Shown here: one piece after another, positions 47,901-56,500 of the stretch | Layout of the letters: each line of letters starts with the position of its first letter | Numbering within the stretch: position 1 is the first letter of the stretch | NCBI GenBank assembly: GCA_963931865.1 | Contig: OZ007511.1 | Location: forward strand, 9,848,603-9,912,602 | Origin: Axinella damicornis | Lineage: Eukaryota > Porifera > Demospongiae > Axinellida > Axinellidae | Direction of reading: 5' to 3' | DNA length: 64,000 nucleotides | Notes under the pieces: model-generated | Database searches by the model: none | Seen by the model: the letters and a program-made list of their open reading frames with translations, nothing else | Told to the model about the DNA's origin: nothing | Program-made: the position numbers and the translations under genes

Positions 47901-47963
47901 CTGTTGATTGACTCAGAACATGAAGAGCTTGTTGAACAGGTTAGAGATGCACTAGGTTTGTAG
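29635..47963 (+). CDS. Gene 3: death domain / RPA70-like OB-fold / CXXC fingers / death domain
   Basis: Twenty exons join in frame to 989 residues: 29635-29977, 36474-36531, 36615-36698, 38386-38488, 38663-38731, 38917-39024, 39101-39176, 39867-39971, 40666-40855, 42156-42203, 42283-42344, 42621-42699, 42764-42811, 43414-43874, 44498-44678, 45505-45566, 45705-45783, 45848-45895, 46112-46563 and 47650-47963. Order: DD; RPA70 DNA-binding-domain-A-like OB-fold; acidic linker; two CXXC fingers; acidic Pro/Glu-rich linker; a second pair of CXXC fingers (the first of them degenerate); linker; DD. All junction phases agree. The first junction spans 6.5 kb of repeats, so the N-terminal DD might be a separate gene. 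I know of no described protein with this order. Inferred role: DNA binding coupled to DD signalling; no localisation signal was identified, though the basic stretch before the first finger could serve nuclear entry. Confidence 0.65.
29985..31360. mobile_element. Foldback and palindromic elements in the first intron of gene 3
   Basis: A remnant of the cctcattcccagg palindrome lies at 29988-30050. 30117-30210 and 30843-30960 are inverted copies (accttattcggctaa...gcggca and the complement), and inside them 30245-30350 and 30715-30815 form another inverted pair (gtcacctacacaa type words). These are nested foldback elements without coding capacity. The word gcctgggaacgag at 31344 may be the partner of the outermost palindrome. 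Confidence 0.6.
31361..32039. other. Intronic stretch without recognised content
   Basis: No exon with DD, OB or zinc-finger signature was found, and no terminal repeats. It may still hide short exons of gene 3 that cannot be told apart by eye. Confidence 0.4.
32040..33330. mobile_element. Inverted-arm element split by a hAT-like miniature element
   Basis: 32055-32157 (aggagtgcataatgacgtag ... ttcccatg) is the rough reverse complement of 33242-33318. Between them, 32314-32817 has exact inverted ends agggccggcgcca and tggcgccggccct plus ggtacggcca words at both sides, typical of hAT-type miniature elements. It is non-coding. Confidence 0.65.
33398..33472. repeat. Hairpin of about 75 bases
   Basis: The arms aaggggttacacatcctca and the complement gaggatgtgtaacccctt are separated by about 36 bases. 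It is probably a short palindromic element. Confidence 0.75.
33497..34814. mobile_element. Three-deep nest of inverted-repeat elements
   Basis: Outer element: ends tacagtggaacctg and caggttccactgta, as in pogo/Tigger-type elements. Middle element (33587-34732): matches 56029-56374, begins attagtgctactcacgtgac and ends near gtggtatctaaatattactta. Inner element (33727-34466): ends gtatacaatcggtggactgg and its complement with about 200-base arms. The core carries four tandem units of tttgagcatccatgctagctagc (about 34003-34085). Each inner element interrupts the outer one. Confidence 0.75.
34815..36473. other. Intronic stretch with one palindromic element
   Basis: 35075-35484 is bounded by ctaggctaaaccttgttcccaggc and gcctgggaacgaggctag, inverted ends of the cctcattcccagg family. 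A Gly/Arg-rich open frame at about 36290-36500 (+) is noted but not supported by matching splice phases. No other exon is recognised. Confidence 0.5.
36474..39176 (+). CDS. RPA70-like OB-fold (DNA-binding domain A) of gene 3
   Basis: Six exons: 36474-36531, 36615-36698, 38386-38488, 38663-38731, 38917-39024 and 39101-39176. The peptide follows replication protein A 70 kDa from the linker (TPIAGLNPNLNK) through WTIRARVTTK, LADESGEIKATCWY, LKPANKQY and KNDYELNF to LPTIRNDF. In RPA70 domain A the ssDNA-stacking aromatics are two Phe residues; here the aligned positions are Trp (in ATCWY) and Tyr (in NKQY), so aromatic character is kept. The RPA N-terminal domain and domains B and C are absent in this window. 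The last exon uses the acceptor gag at 39100; the upstream cag would give a stop. Confidence 0.85.
37162..37715. mobile_element. Inverted-repeat element (ACCGTAGTGTCCCG ends) in gene 3
   Basis: The ends taccgtagtgtcccgttaat and attagcgggacactatggta are inverted copies with a few changes, followed on both sides by G/C runs. About 554 bases, non-coding, inside the long intron of the OB-fold. Confidence 0.8.
37716..38385. other. Remainder of the OB-fold intron
   Basis: A 104-codon open frame (37828-38142, +) is present but has no splice support or recognisable domain. Nothing else is called. Confidence 0.5.
39185..39790 (-). repeat. Minisatellite, about 22-base unit
   Basis: More than twenty degenerate units of the form cttgctctgagcaggagtgtccc fill the intron between the OB-fold and the acidic linker. 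Because the unit is not a multiple of three, its frames shift. The minus-strand frames rich in Leu-Arg-Ala-Arg are artefacts of the repeat. Confidence 0.9.
39867..39971 (+). CDS. Acidic linker exon between OB-fold and CXXC fingers
   Basis: 35 codons, phase 1 at both ends, acidic first half and Pro/Gln-rich second half. It resembles the gene 1 linker exon at 23401-23478. Being symmetrical, it can join modules without a frame change. Confidence 0.65.
40666..43874 (+). CDS. CXXC finger cassette 1 of gene 3
   Basis: Seven exons encode two CXXC zinc fingers and a linker. Finger 1 (40666-40855, 42156-42203, 42283-42344): CGYCIGC, then DCGECVAC, then KFGG, then a C-X4-C pair ending YRQCQKLKY, eight Cys in all. 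Finger 2 (42621-42699, 42764-42811, start of 43414-43874): CGKCIGC, DCGLCKPC, KFGG, PCRYREC. The KFGG type is that of MLL, DNMT1 and KDM2, which bind unmethylated CpG. A basic Arg/Lys stretch precedes finger 1. The last exon adds about 140 residues of acidic Pro-Glu-Asn-Lys-like short repeats (PEST-like). Each finger is split at the same two places, so the pair probably arose by duplication. Confidence 0.85.
41418..41775. mobile_element. Inverted-repeat element in cassette 1 intron
   Basis: The ends gggcgtagctag and ctagctacaccc are near-inverted, and both sides have gcctcctc/gaggcag words. About 358 bases, non-coding. Confidence 0.55.
42822..43204. mobile_element. Inverted-repeat element (TAGTCTCGGAACCA ends)
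   Basis: The ends tagtctcggaaccaagcagaccc and gggtctggttccgagacta bound about 383 bases between two cassette 1 exons. Cassette 2 lacks it at the equivalent place (45896 onward), so it inserted after the cassette duplication or was lost there. Confidence 0.8.
43970..44095 (-). repeat. Family B end fragment, inverted
   Basis: Words ccgtttggacgccattgcc, cacatgcgttaattggaa and gcggctaccaggagtgcggttgccc are the reverse complement of the family B left end seen at 1856-1990. It is a solo end, non-coding. Confidence 0.7.
44498..46563 (+). CDS. CXXC finger cassette 2 of gene 3, first finger degenerate
   Basis: A near-identical tandem copy of cassette 1, offset by 3832 bases. Exons: 44498-44678, 45505-45566, 45705-45783, 45848-45895 and 46112-46563. 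The first finger has lost three residues and two Cys (DCGECVAC became DCVAS), and its KFGG exon is missing, apparently replaced by a family B element (44815-45468). Splicing 44678 to 45505 keeps the frame, so the protein is not broken but this finger cannot fold as usual. The second finger (CGKCIGC, DCGLCKPC, KFGG, PCRYREC) is intact. The acidic linker is almost unchanged. Confidence 0.8.
44815..45468 (-). mobile_element. Family B element inserted in cassette 2
   Basis: Reverse-oriented: it starts acactcctggtaggggaaaaattgtgccgcgtaa and ends gcggctaccaggagtgtggttgcccctcg. It carries one B unit with its ATGGCG plus GTGAGT words (minus strand). It occupies the place where cassette 1 has the KFGG exon. 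Confidence 0.8.
46564..47649. other. Last intron of gene 3
   Basis: It contains a diverged family E fragment (about 46920-47100, cagctgctgctcccc and gttccagcccctgtccaa). No exon is seen. The acceptor ttattgcag at 47649 opens the death domain exon. Confidence 0.6.
47650..47963 (+). CDS. C-terminal death domain exon of gene 3
   Basis: 104 residues, entered in phase 1 and ending at TAG (47961-47963). Core pattern: LAPDWKEIGFLMDL, then VERIEAEH, then REIFRAWLQLDSPNSTWGNLIELLID and EELVEQVRDAL, a textbook death domain with the helix 1 and helix 5 Trp residues. It is the domain expected to pass on any signal from the upstream DNA-binding modules. Confidence 0.9.
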
Positions 47964-48614
47964 GTATTATATCATCCAGCTCTGAGACTCATTATTATGG
48001 CTACTATCATGATCATTCAATACGTTAAGCTGATGATTTAGTCTAGTTATGTGCCAAAATGACTTTTACTGGTTATTAAGTGTACACACTCCACTTTGTG
48101 AAAGATTTACTAGGAAGCCAAAAAATGCAACCAGTAATGATTATAGCTAGCTATACAGTAATGATCCTAATTAATCACAATGACAGTCATACAAAGTATA
48201 CGTATAACGCTATACAATAGGATAGCCTCATTCCACGCACGTACTGTAAAAGCTGGGCGGGGTGTGGGAACGAGGCTAAAAATAGGACAAAAAGAAAGAT
48301 TACAATAGATAACAATAACTACAGCATTGTCAAAATAGTAGAATGAGATTTTGGAAAATGAAGTGAACTGGCACTTGTACGTATCTAAATCTGTTGTAAT
48401 CTAGAGCTGGCTAGTTCGCTCAGTGACCACTAGAGTTTATGTCTTATGATCTATACCTTATGCTTGGATTATCATGTTATTTCCTTAGCGTGAAATGCCT
48501 TGCCAGAGCAGGCATCGGAATATGAGGTGAATGTCAAACTTTCACTCAGTCAAAGCTACCATCTCTGGACATTTCAATCTTCCGGAGGGCTACAGGCTTG
48601 TGACCACTGTGTAC
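47964..48614. other. Intergenic stretch after gene 3
   Basis: No exon is seen. It holds a short palindromic remnant (about 48224-48280, tagcctcattcc ... gggaacgaggcta). The gene 3 3' untranslated region must lie here. Confidence 0.5.
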
Positions 48615-49237
48615 TTAACCCTTTAACCACCGAATTCTTCCCACCAAGACAACACATTTTCATGCATTCAGCGCACACCACTTTTCGTAGGTACTCCTCT
48701 CCCACAGCATTCGCTCCTCAGCGGCCAGACTTGGTGGGGCCCGCACGCATGGAGAGACCCCTCTGCCAATACTGTTAATGATATTCATCCCCCACAAGCC
48801 CAGCAATCGGAGGTCAAAGGTGGATGTCAGCCGGATTTTCGCCCAGCATTTCCCTAAACTTGGGCCAGATCTGACTGATGGCACACCTTACACCACCAAT
48901 TTGCATGTTTTCTTGAGGTCCTGGGGGGGGTCCATGAATACCATTAAAATTAAAAATCATCGGGTCAATGAATCTCATTAAAAACAAAAACGCCCAAGAC
49001 ATGCGAAGGGGGGGTTGCCCCCCCCCCCCCCCCCCCCCCCCCCTTTTCGATACCCCCCCGCTTCTACATTTAGTGGGGGGTGCGCACTGAAATCTGACCA
49101 AATTTTTGAGTTCATCCCTCAAAGTCGTCCCTGGGCCCTCTGAAGCTTTTTTGGTCACTTCTTGGACTGACGAGAAGCCCTACAAGTGCATAGGTCTAAA
49201 TGACGTCTATAGACGTCAATGGGGCTTAAAGGGTTAA
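48615..49237. mobile_element. TTAACCCTTTAA-ended element, copy 2
   Basis: Ends ttaaccctttaa and ttaaagggttaa. It is the reverse complement of 11484-12110. The interior contains a C run (49019-49043). Its right part, together with the following 450 bases, is duplicated in tandem. Confidence 0.8.
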
Positions 49238-50593
49238 GACAGTATTTTACTAGTAAATGGCCACATCCACCAATCAGAATATAATGATAGCTGTCAGTTA
49301 TGTGACATCATACTATTGTTGTTTACAAATTGAAGCCACCAATCCCAGTCCAGAATAATTATTGCCAACTTGTGCCAGTTTATATACCAAGAGCACTAGA
49401 CACTGCTAATGGATATCACTGCATAATGGTGATTATTAATTTTGTCGACTTGTGTGACCTCATGCAATGAAACTTGGCTAAATTCCACTATTGTAGCTAT
49501 TCATTATAATTATGTGACATCATAGTTATTTACAAACTATGAATATTGGTTTCGTCTACTTAAGTACAGTGTTAAGCCATTTTTATCCCTGAGGTTTGTT
49601 GATCTGTATCGTAGTAACTTGGAGAAGTTGCGATGACAGCCATGTCTGGAACAGCAGCTGTAAGACGACGTTCACAAAGACTGGGGGGCCCGCACGCATG
49701 GAGAGACCCCTCTGCCAATACTGTTAATGATATTCATGACCCCCCACAAGCCCAGCAATCGGAGGTCAAAGGTGGATGTCAGCCGGATCTTCGCCCAGCA
49801 TTTCCCTAAACTTGGGCCAGATCTGACTGATGGCACACCTTACACCACCAATTTGCATGTTTTCTTGAGGTCCTGGGTGGGGTCCATGAATACCATTAGA
49901 ATCAAAAATCATCGGGTCAATGAATCTCATTAAAAACAAAAACGCCCAAGCCCCCCCCCCCCCTTTTCGATACCTCCCCGCTTCTACGTTTAGTGGGGGA
50001 TGCGCACTGAAATCTGACCAAATTTTTGAGTTCATCCCTCAAAGTCGTCCCTGGGCCCTCTGAAGCTTTTTTGGTCACTTCTTGGACTGACGAGAAGCCC
50101 TACAAGTGCATAGGTCTAAATGACGTCTATAGACGTCAATGGGGCTTAAAGGGTTAAGACAGTATTTTACTAGTAAATGGCCACATCCACCAATCAGAAT
50201 ATAATGATAGCTGTCAGTTATGTGACATCATACTATTGTTGTTACAAATTGAAGCCACCAATCCCAGTCCAGAATATTGCCAACTTGTGCCAGTTTATAT
50301 ACCAAGAGCACTAGACACTGCTAATGGATATCACTGCATAATGGTGATTATTAATTTTGTCGACTTGTGTGACCTCATGCAATGAAACTTGGCTAAATTC
50401 CACTATTGTAGCTATTCATTATAATTATGTGACATCATAGTTGTTTACAAACTATGAATATTGGTTTCGTCTACGTACAGTGTTAAGCCATTTTTATCCC
50501 TGAGGTTTGTTGATCTGTATCGTAGTAACTTGGAGAAGTTGCGATGACAGCCATGTCTGGAACAGCAGCTGTAAGACGACGTTCACAAAGACT
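48737..50593 (+). repeat. Tandem duplication of about 0.93 kb before gene 4
   Basis: Unit 1 (48737-49684) and unit 2 (49687-50593) are almost identical; both contain the right part of the TTAACCCTTTAA element and then the sequence leading into the gene 4 first exon. Unit 1 ends inside the first exon, after about 40 bases (ATGTCTGGAACAGC... to agactg at 49684), so it carries a truncated copy of the start codon region. Confidence 0.85.
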
Positions 50594-53500
50594 GTGCCCA
50601 ACTCTTTCATACCGTGCTCAGCTCCATTATAATTCACCGAGGAGCGTTGCCTACTTTGTCACCACCAGGGAAAGAAGTACCAGTGTAAGCCAAAACTGCA
50701 GTTGTTTGCTGAATGTGGATTGTGGTGATTAGCTACGTACACAGCTATAGCTTTGAAGTTGAACTTTCCAAACAACAGTTGTTTGCTATAGCTACTTTTT
50801 TTCAGAGGAGTCCCAAACCTGGTCGTCAATAGTTGTTTGCTGAATGTGGATTGTGGTGATCATATACCAAACTCAAACTCGGATAGCCATACTAAAACAA
50901 CACTGCTGGATTCCAAACAACCTTTTTCCCCCTTCTTTGCAGTTGAGTCCCAAAATTGGTGGTGAATCTTTTGTGCAGTTGGAGCCGCAGAGTAGGATCA
51001 CTGTCGATATTCCAAAGGAGGGGGTTGTGCTGGATAATGGATGGTCCATCACTCCACTTACCTCCACTGTGGTATGAATGACCTTGCTGTATAATATTAT
51101 AGCTATGTGAGTCCATGCATAAAATGTTATTTATGTTCTCTATCCAGTTTGTAGCACCTGTTGGCAAAGGGGGAGTGCCCTGCTGTGCATTTTCTGTGAA
51201 GTGGATTAGGTCAAAGGAGCAGCCTGTAAAACTGGTGCACCGTATGAAGCTGCTGGGTGCAAAGGAGCCCGCCAACTTGGTCACCCTTGAGATTGATCCA
51301 CCAGGTACACCGGCCAGTCATTACTTCTGAGTTGTGTTCAGTATAATATAGGTACATGTAACTATCCGGAGTAAGGTACGTATAATGCGTGTCATATTGA
51401 CTTCTCTGTTGCCAAGAGTTAACCCACACTGAAATTATTCATTAATGTTGGGTTTACCTAGCCTCATTTCCAGGCCCGAGAAAGGAAAAAGGCCTGTTAT
51501 CCACATGCACATACTATGCTAAAATGAAGGGGGAGGGGCATAATTATCATATTGATGTACTTGACAATGACATGCTCCACCATTAATGAAATTGGGCCAG
51601 GACACTACATGTACCCAGTGGTGGTGGTGGTGGTGGTGGTGGGGGTATCGAATTTAGCCATGATTTGATTATGCCATAGAACTGTAGCTATCAACTCCTT
51701 GGACATACAGGAAATGAACATTGCCTGAGTGCATACATGTAGGTATACAAGGACGTATATGTAAGTAACAAATACAAGTAGCTGAGCTCGCTTCGCTCGC
51801 TCAGCTACTTCCCCCTCATTTGCCTACCGTGCGTAATCCGGCGCCGGACAGCTCTCTGTGCAGACTGCAAGCAGAGCTGCTCCCCGATTGCGTCCGCTTC
51901 AGCTGCTGCTCCCGGGCCAGATTGCGGCATCCACTTCAACTGCTGTTCCCCCTTTGCCTCCGCTGCTGCTCCCCGATTGCATCTGCTGCTCGCCGCTTGC
52001 ATCCGCTTCAGCTGCTGCTCCCCATCGCGTCCACTTCGGCTGCTACTCCCCGATTGCGTCCGCTTCAACTGCTGCTCCCCGATTACGTACGCTTCGACTG
52101 CTGCTCCCCGATTGCGCTTGCAGCCCATGCCCGGACCCGAAGTTCTCGAACATTCTTCACGGAGTTCGAGGTTAAGTTAAGTACGAAGGTCGCGCGTCAC
52201 TATAGTCTAGTCCCGCCCAACGAACATCCCACTTCCGTTACACACACACACACACACAGACAAACACACGTTAAAATCTTAATGTATTGATTATGTTTAA
52301 AGGAGCTAACCATGCACCAACCCAACCGCACAATTTTGGTGATGAAACTCACCATGGTGGTAGAGATACAATTAAGCACTTTTGTCGTGCCGTCGGCTGC
52401 CATTGCTCGATCGCTCGAAGATGGAAAAACAAAGCATAGTTTTATTACACAACTCTTGACCCCCCTTCAATAAATCATGGATCCGTCCCTGCTACCAGAA
52501 CTACACGATAAGATATACGATAAGAGAGAGGGAGTTTTTAGGCTAACTGAGCCAGTCAAGTGTTTTCTGACGTGATCGTCACTCAGTAAGGAGAGATCAG
52601 TCCATGTACAATATGGATGTTATAGTGAGAGATAGGTGCATGGGGTATGTATTACGTGAATATACACTCTAGTTGTAACAGAGATCGTATAGCAGCGTGA
52701 TGTACTACCATCTGCAGTATTTGTTCAGCAAAGGTGATGAAGGTGGTGCCATTGTTGTCCCCTTTCATAGCTGCTTAGCACCAGACCATGTGAACCCTTA
52801 GCTATCTTTTCGTCGAGAAACATGAAATATCCATAGTTTGATCGAGTTATGTTTTCATGATAGTCTAGTTTGTCATGTACAAACTGATAGAATATTATAT
52901 TCAGGAATACTAGCGTCTACATAACTCACACAACAGAGATCCACTTGATAGGCTGAGAAAGCTGCACGAAAGTCTTGTTTCTTATTTATACAACTTGACC
53001 AACCCTGTTTCTAACATTACTGCCATAGCATACGCGGTACGTATCTTTGAAATTGGTATAGGCCGCGGTAGGTTATCAGGTCAAAGTAGCGCACGGGGTA
53101 TGTGCTCTGCTGAGCACCCCTAGTTTCCTGATTACTGCCCTACAGTGTTTCAGTTGGGGGTTATGTAGCTGAAGATTCTATATATAGTTACTATATAGCT
53201 ACCCGGAGCTACATAGATGCACAAAGATCATCCCAGTGTGGAAAATTTGACGGTTTGTTGGCCAACATTTTATCATGTCAACCCCCCTCCCACCCTGAAT
53301 CTAGTTAACTAGCACTAATGCAAAGCTTTCTTCTCTGTTTCTTCTGCCATCTTCTATTCAAATAGCCTGTCCAATGGTGTGTGATGTATGTGATATTGGT
53401 GTTAATGGTTAATGCAAGGTTGTGCTGAGATGTTCAGTGCCCAGATCCCTCCCTGACAAGGTTATTTCACTCACTGTGACACATGCAGCTGCATTGCAAC

Positions 53501-56500
53501 AGTCATTTGAGCAACCTAGCAGAAAGCGGAGCCGGCAGAAGGATGGGAGTGAGACCAGCAGTGCTAAGAAACCAAAGCAGTCCAGTGCAAAGAAGGGCAT
53601 GGTTCGAATGAGGTGGTCAACATGTGGAAAGTGTGTCGGTTGCCAACCTATCAATGAAGAGGACTGTGGTGAATGTATAGTATGCAGGTAAGCTTCACTA
53701 TACACCAGCTATCAAGTGAGAGTGGTATTTGCATAGAATTAATGCCTAGCCTCATTCCCAGTCCTCCACCCAGATTTTATCTAGCAGCCGTGGAGAAAAA
53801 TCAGGAGATTTTTCTCCACGGCTGCAAGCTAAAATCTGGGTGGAGGCTTGGGAACAAGGCTAACTAATACCCAGGTTGCCGTTGATATCTCTCATCACTT
53901 GTATTGCAGAGATAAACTGAAGTTTGGGGGAGCAGGCAGCAGAAGGAAACAGGCTTGCGTGTATGTTAACCCTGTACCGTAGTCGCGCGTTAGTAGGCGC
54001 AGCTCACTTATAGGCGCATATTCACTGTTAGGTGCAGGTTCGACTCTTGTCCCAGCTACTCGCTGTTAAGCGCTGCAGTCTTCTTCCAGAAACTCTGTCA
54101 TTTTGATCCTATGGAGTGGACAAAAACCATAATTTGAATTGAACTGCACTTCCTATTCGAGGACTGTCATTCGTTATTAGGCTCATCTTGCTTAGGCACA
54201 TAATTAATTCCTTCCTGTGAAGTTATAGGCACATGTGCCTAATAACGCGCGACTACAGTACATTCGTACATGATGATCCATGCACCTTGCTGCTGCTTGC
54301 AATATGGAATGTTTTTTTTTGTCACAGATATCGGCAATGCCAGAAACTAAAGTACACATCATGCAAAGTTTCCAACTATGGTAGGTGTGTATGCAATGAC
54401 TCTGAATACTGTGTTCAAGTGCACCTTCCTTCCTCACCCTGTATGTAAACGTTGTACATGCATCCTCTCATTACACTTATTTGTGTGTTCTGGAGGAGCA
54501 ACCTTCCATGGTTGTGTTTGTGGGAGTTAACATAGCTAACCACACAATGCATGCACTGGCTATAAGCTAATGCACTTCTTCACACACAGCTGCACAATCT
54601 AAAGGACGATGTGAAATATGCATCGGCTGCCTTCGTAAAGAAGATTGTGGCCAGTGCAAAGCCTGCAAGTAAGTAATTTATTCCGTAGGAACTCTAATTA
54701 TGAATATTTCGAGCACTCTAATGTATACTTAAGTTCGCTAACCAAAAATCTCTGGTACGAACAGCGTGAGCAACTTGATTCTGGAGGTGGAGGTGCACTG
54801 TCACAAGGTGCAGGGCATGACAGAAGCTTTTACCGATATGCTGTATAGCCGTGCAAAAACGAGCAGTTCAGTTCACCAAAAAGCCGTAGCTATTTGCCGC
54901 TTTTCTCGAGCGAGACAGCAGATTAATTTTTTGCTAGGGATTATGCTATCAAAAAAGCGTCTGTCATGCCCTACACCTTGTGACAGCGCACCTCCACCGC
55001 CAGAATCAAGTTGCTCACGCTCTTCGTACTAGAGATTTTGGTTAGCGAGCTTATAGTATACATTTCCCAATACATTTCGCACGGCGCGCGCATGAGTATC
55101 CCGTAACCTTAATTTGAATACCCCCTTTTCCAAGTATTCCAAGAAGTTCGACCACCCATGTTTGAAATTACAGTCACATGCAAATACAGTACACACACAG
55201 TACGTAGTACTGGTATATAGAATTGCACAATGGATACCGTGCACACATGCATACAGTTACAGTATAGAGAGCAGTCCAGATTCAGCAAAAGGTATGTCGA
55301 CCGCACTCCATGATCCCTCTGACTCTGAGCAATCAACCTCGGCCTCCTTGCATTGAACCTGTGAGAGCAGCTACAAGCCTGCAGGTGTCAAAGGAGTAGT
55401 TACAAGCAAAAATGCATCGGGCGAGCAGGGCTAAGACAGAGGGGATTATACGGCACAGCCAACGAGTAGGCGACCACACTGAGGCACTGGTCATACACAC
55501 AAGGACTGTGACGCAGCCATGCAGGATATAAGTTCACATAACAGCACATGAGAGTCTGTGCGGCTGCTCTCTTGTAGCGCCATCTCTGATCGCGACCACT
55601 CTCTGGCCTGTTGCTCCGGGGGGCCCTACAGAGTCCGGCTTGTCGCCATCCAGTCCTCAGCATCATCTGTGTATGTTGCCAAAATATAGTGACACAAGAT
55701 TAGAACTACGACGCACGATTAGAAAACTCAAGTCAGAGTTTGCAAGGTGAGGTGTTTATAGCAAGGCTATTGTATGCATGTAGTGGTCATGTTTGTTCCC
55801 GGTTGTCGGACTCCCACTGCATTTTCTCCTACACAGAGGGTCCATACCCTTGTGCACAGAAAAAGAATGACTGTTGCGGTTGCCATTTCGTACCTTCACT
55901 GATATACATCAATGCTCACAAGCGATGAACCCTGTTCGCTGTTCAACTGTATATATCGTGTTCACTTTCGAGCTAGCCATGCTGTGCCGCTATAATCGTG
56001 TGAGTCCCTGGAGTGGGACGCAATAGTAATTAGTGCTACTCACGTGACCCTCAACGAATCAGACGCCTCAGAATCGATCACATGATGGAGCATTAAATCG
56101 CTTATTGCACACTTTAGTGTGCATTATCTAGATAATGCACACTTTTCAAAGATCAAAGGCTGTCTCGGGTCGGTGAGTTGCACTAAGTAGTTTAGATACC
56201 ACTTTGCCGTGCATTACGGGCTTTAGTGCACTCGGGCAATCTAGTTAACGGTCTCAGGCGGATAATGCACTCGCCTTCGGCTCGTGCATTATCTCGCCCT
56301 CGACCGTTAACTAGATTGCCCTCGTGCACTAAAACCCGTAATGCACGGCAAAGTGGTATATAAATATTACTTATCGGTTTGAGACTTGGAATTTTGATGC
56401 AGAATTAGAAGGGACCCATACCGTAGTCTCTCGAAAAGAACACCTACGTTGAATCCATTACATAATATTCTTGGCTACTGCAGGGGTGAAAAGAAGTTTG

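Noticed and set aside
51820..52290. Ala/Ser/Cys-rich frames in three overlapping registers
   Set aside because: Produced by the degenerate family E minisatellite; the same happens in the inverted copy at 56882-57256.
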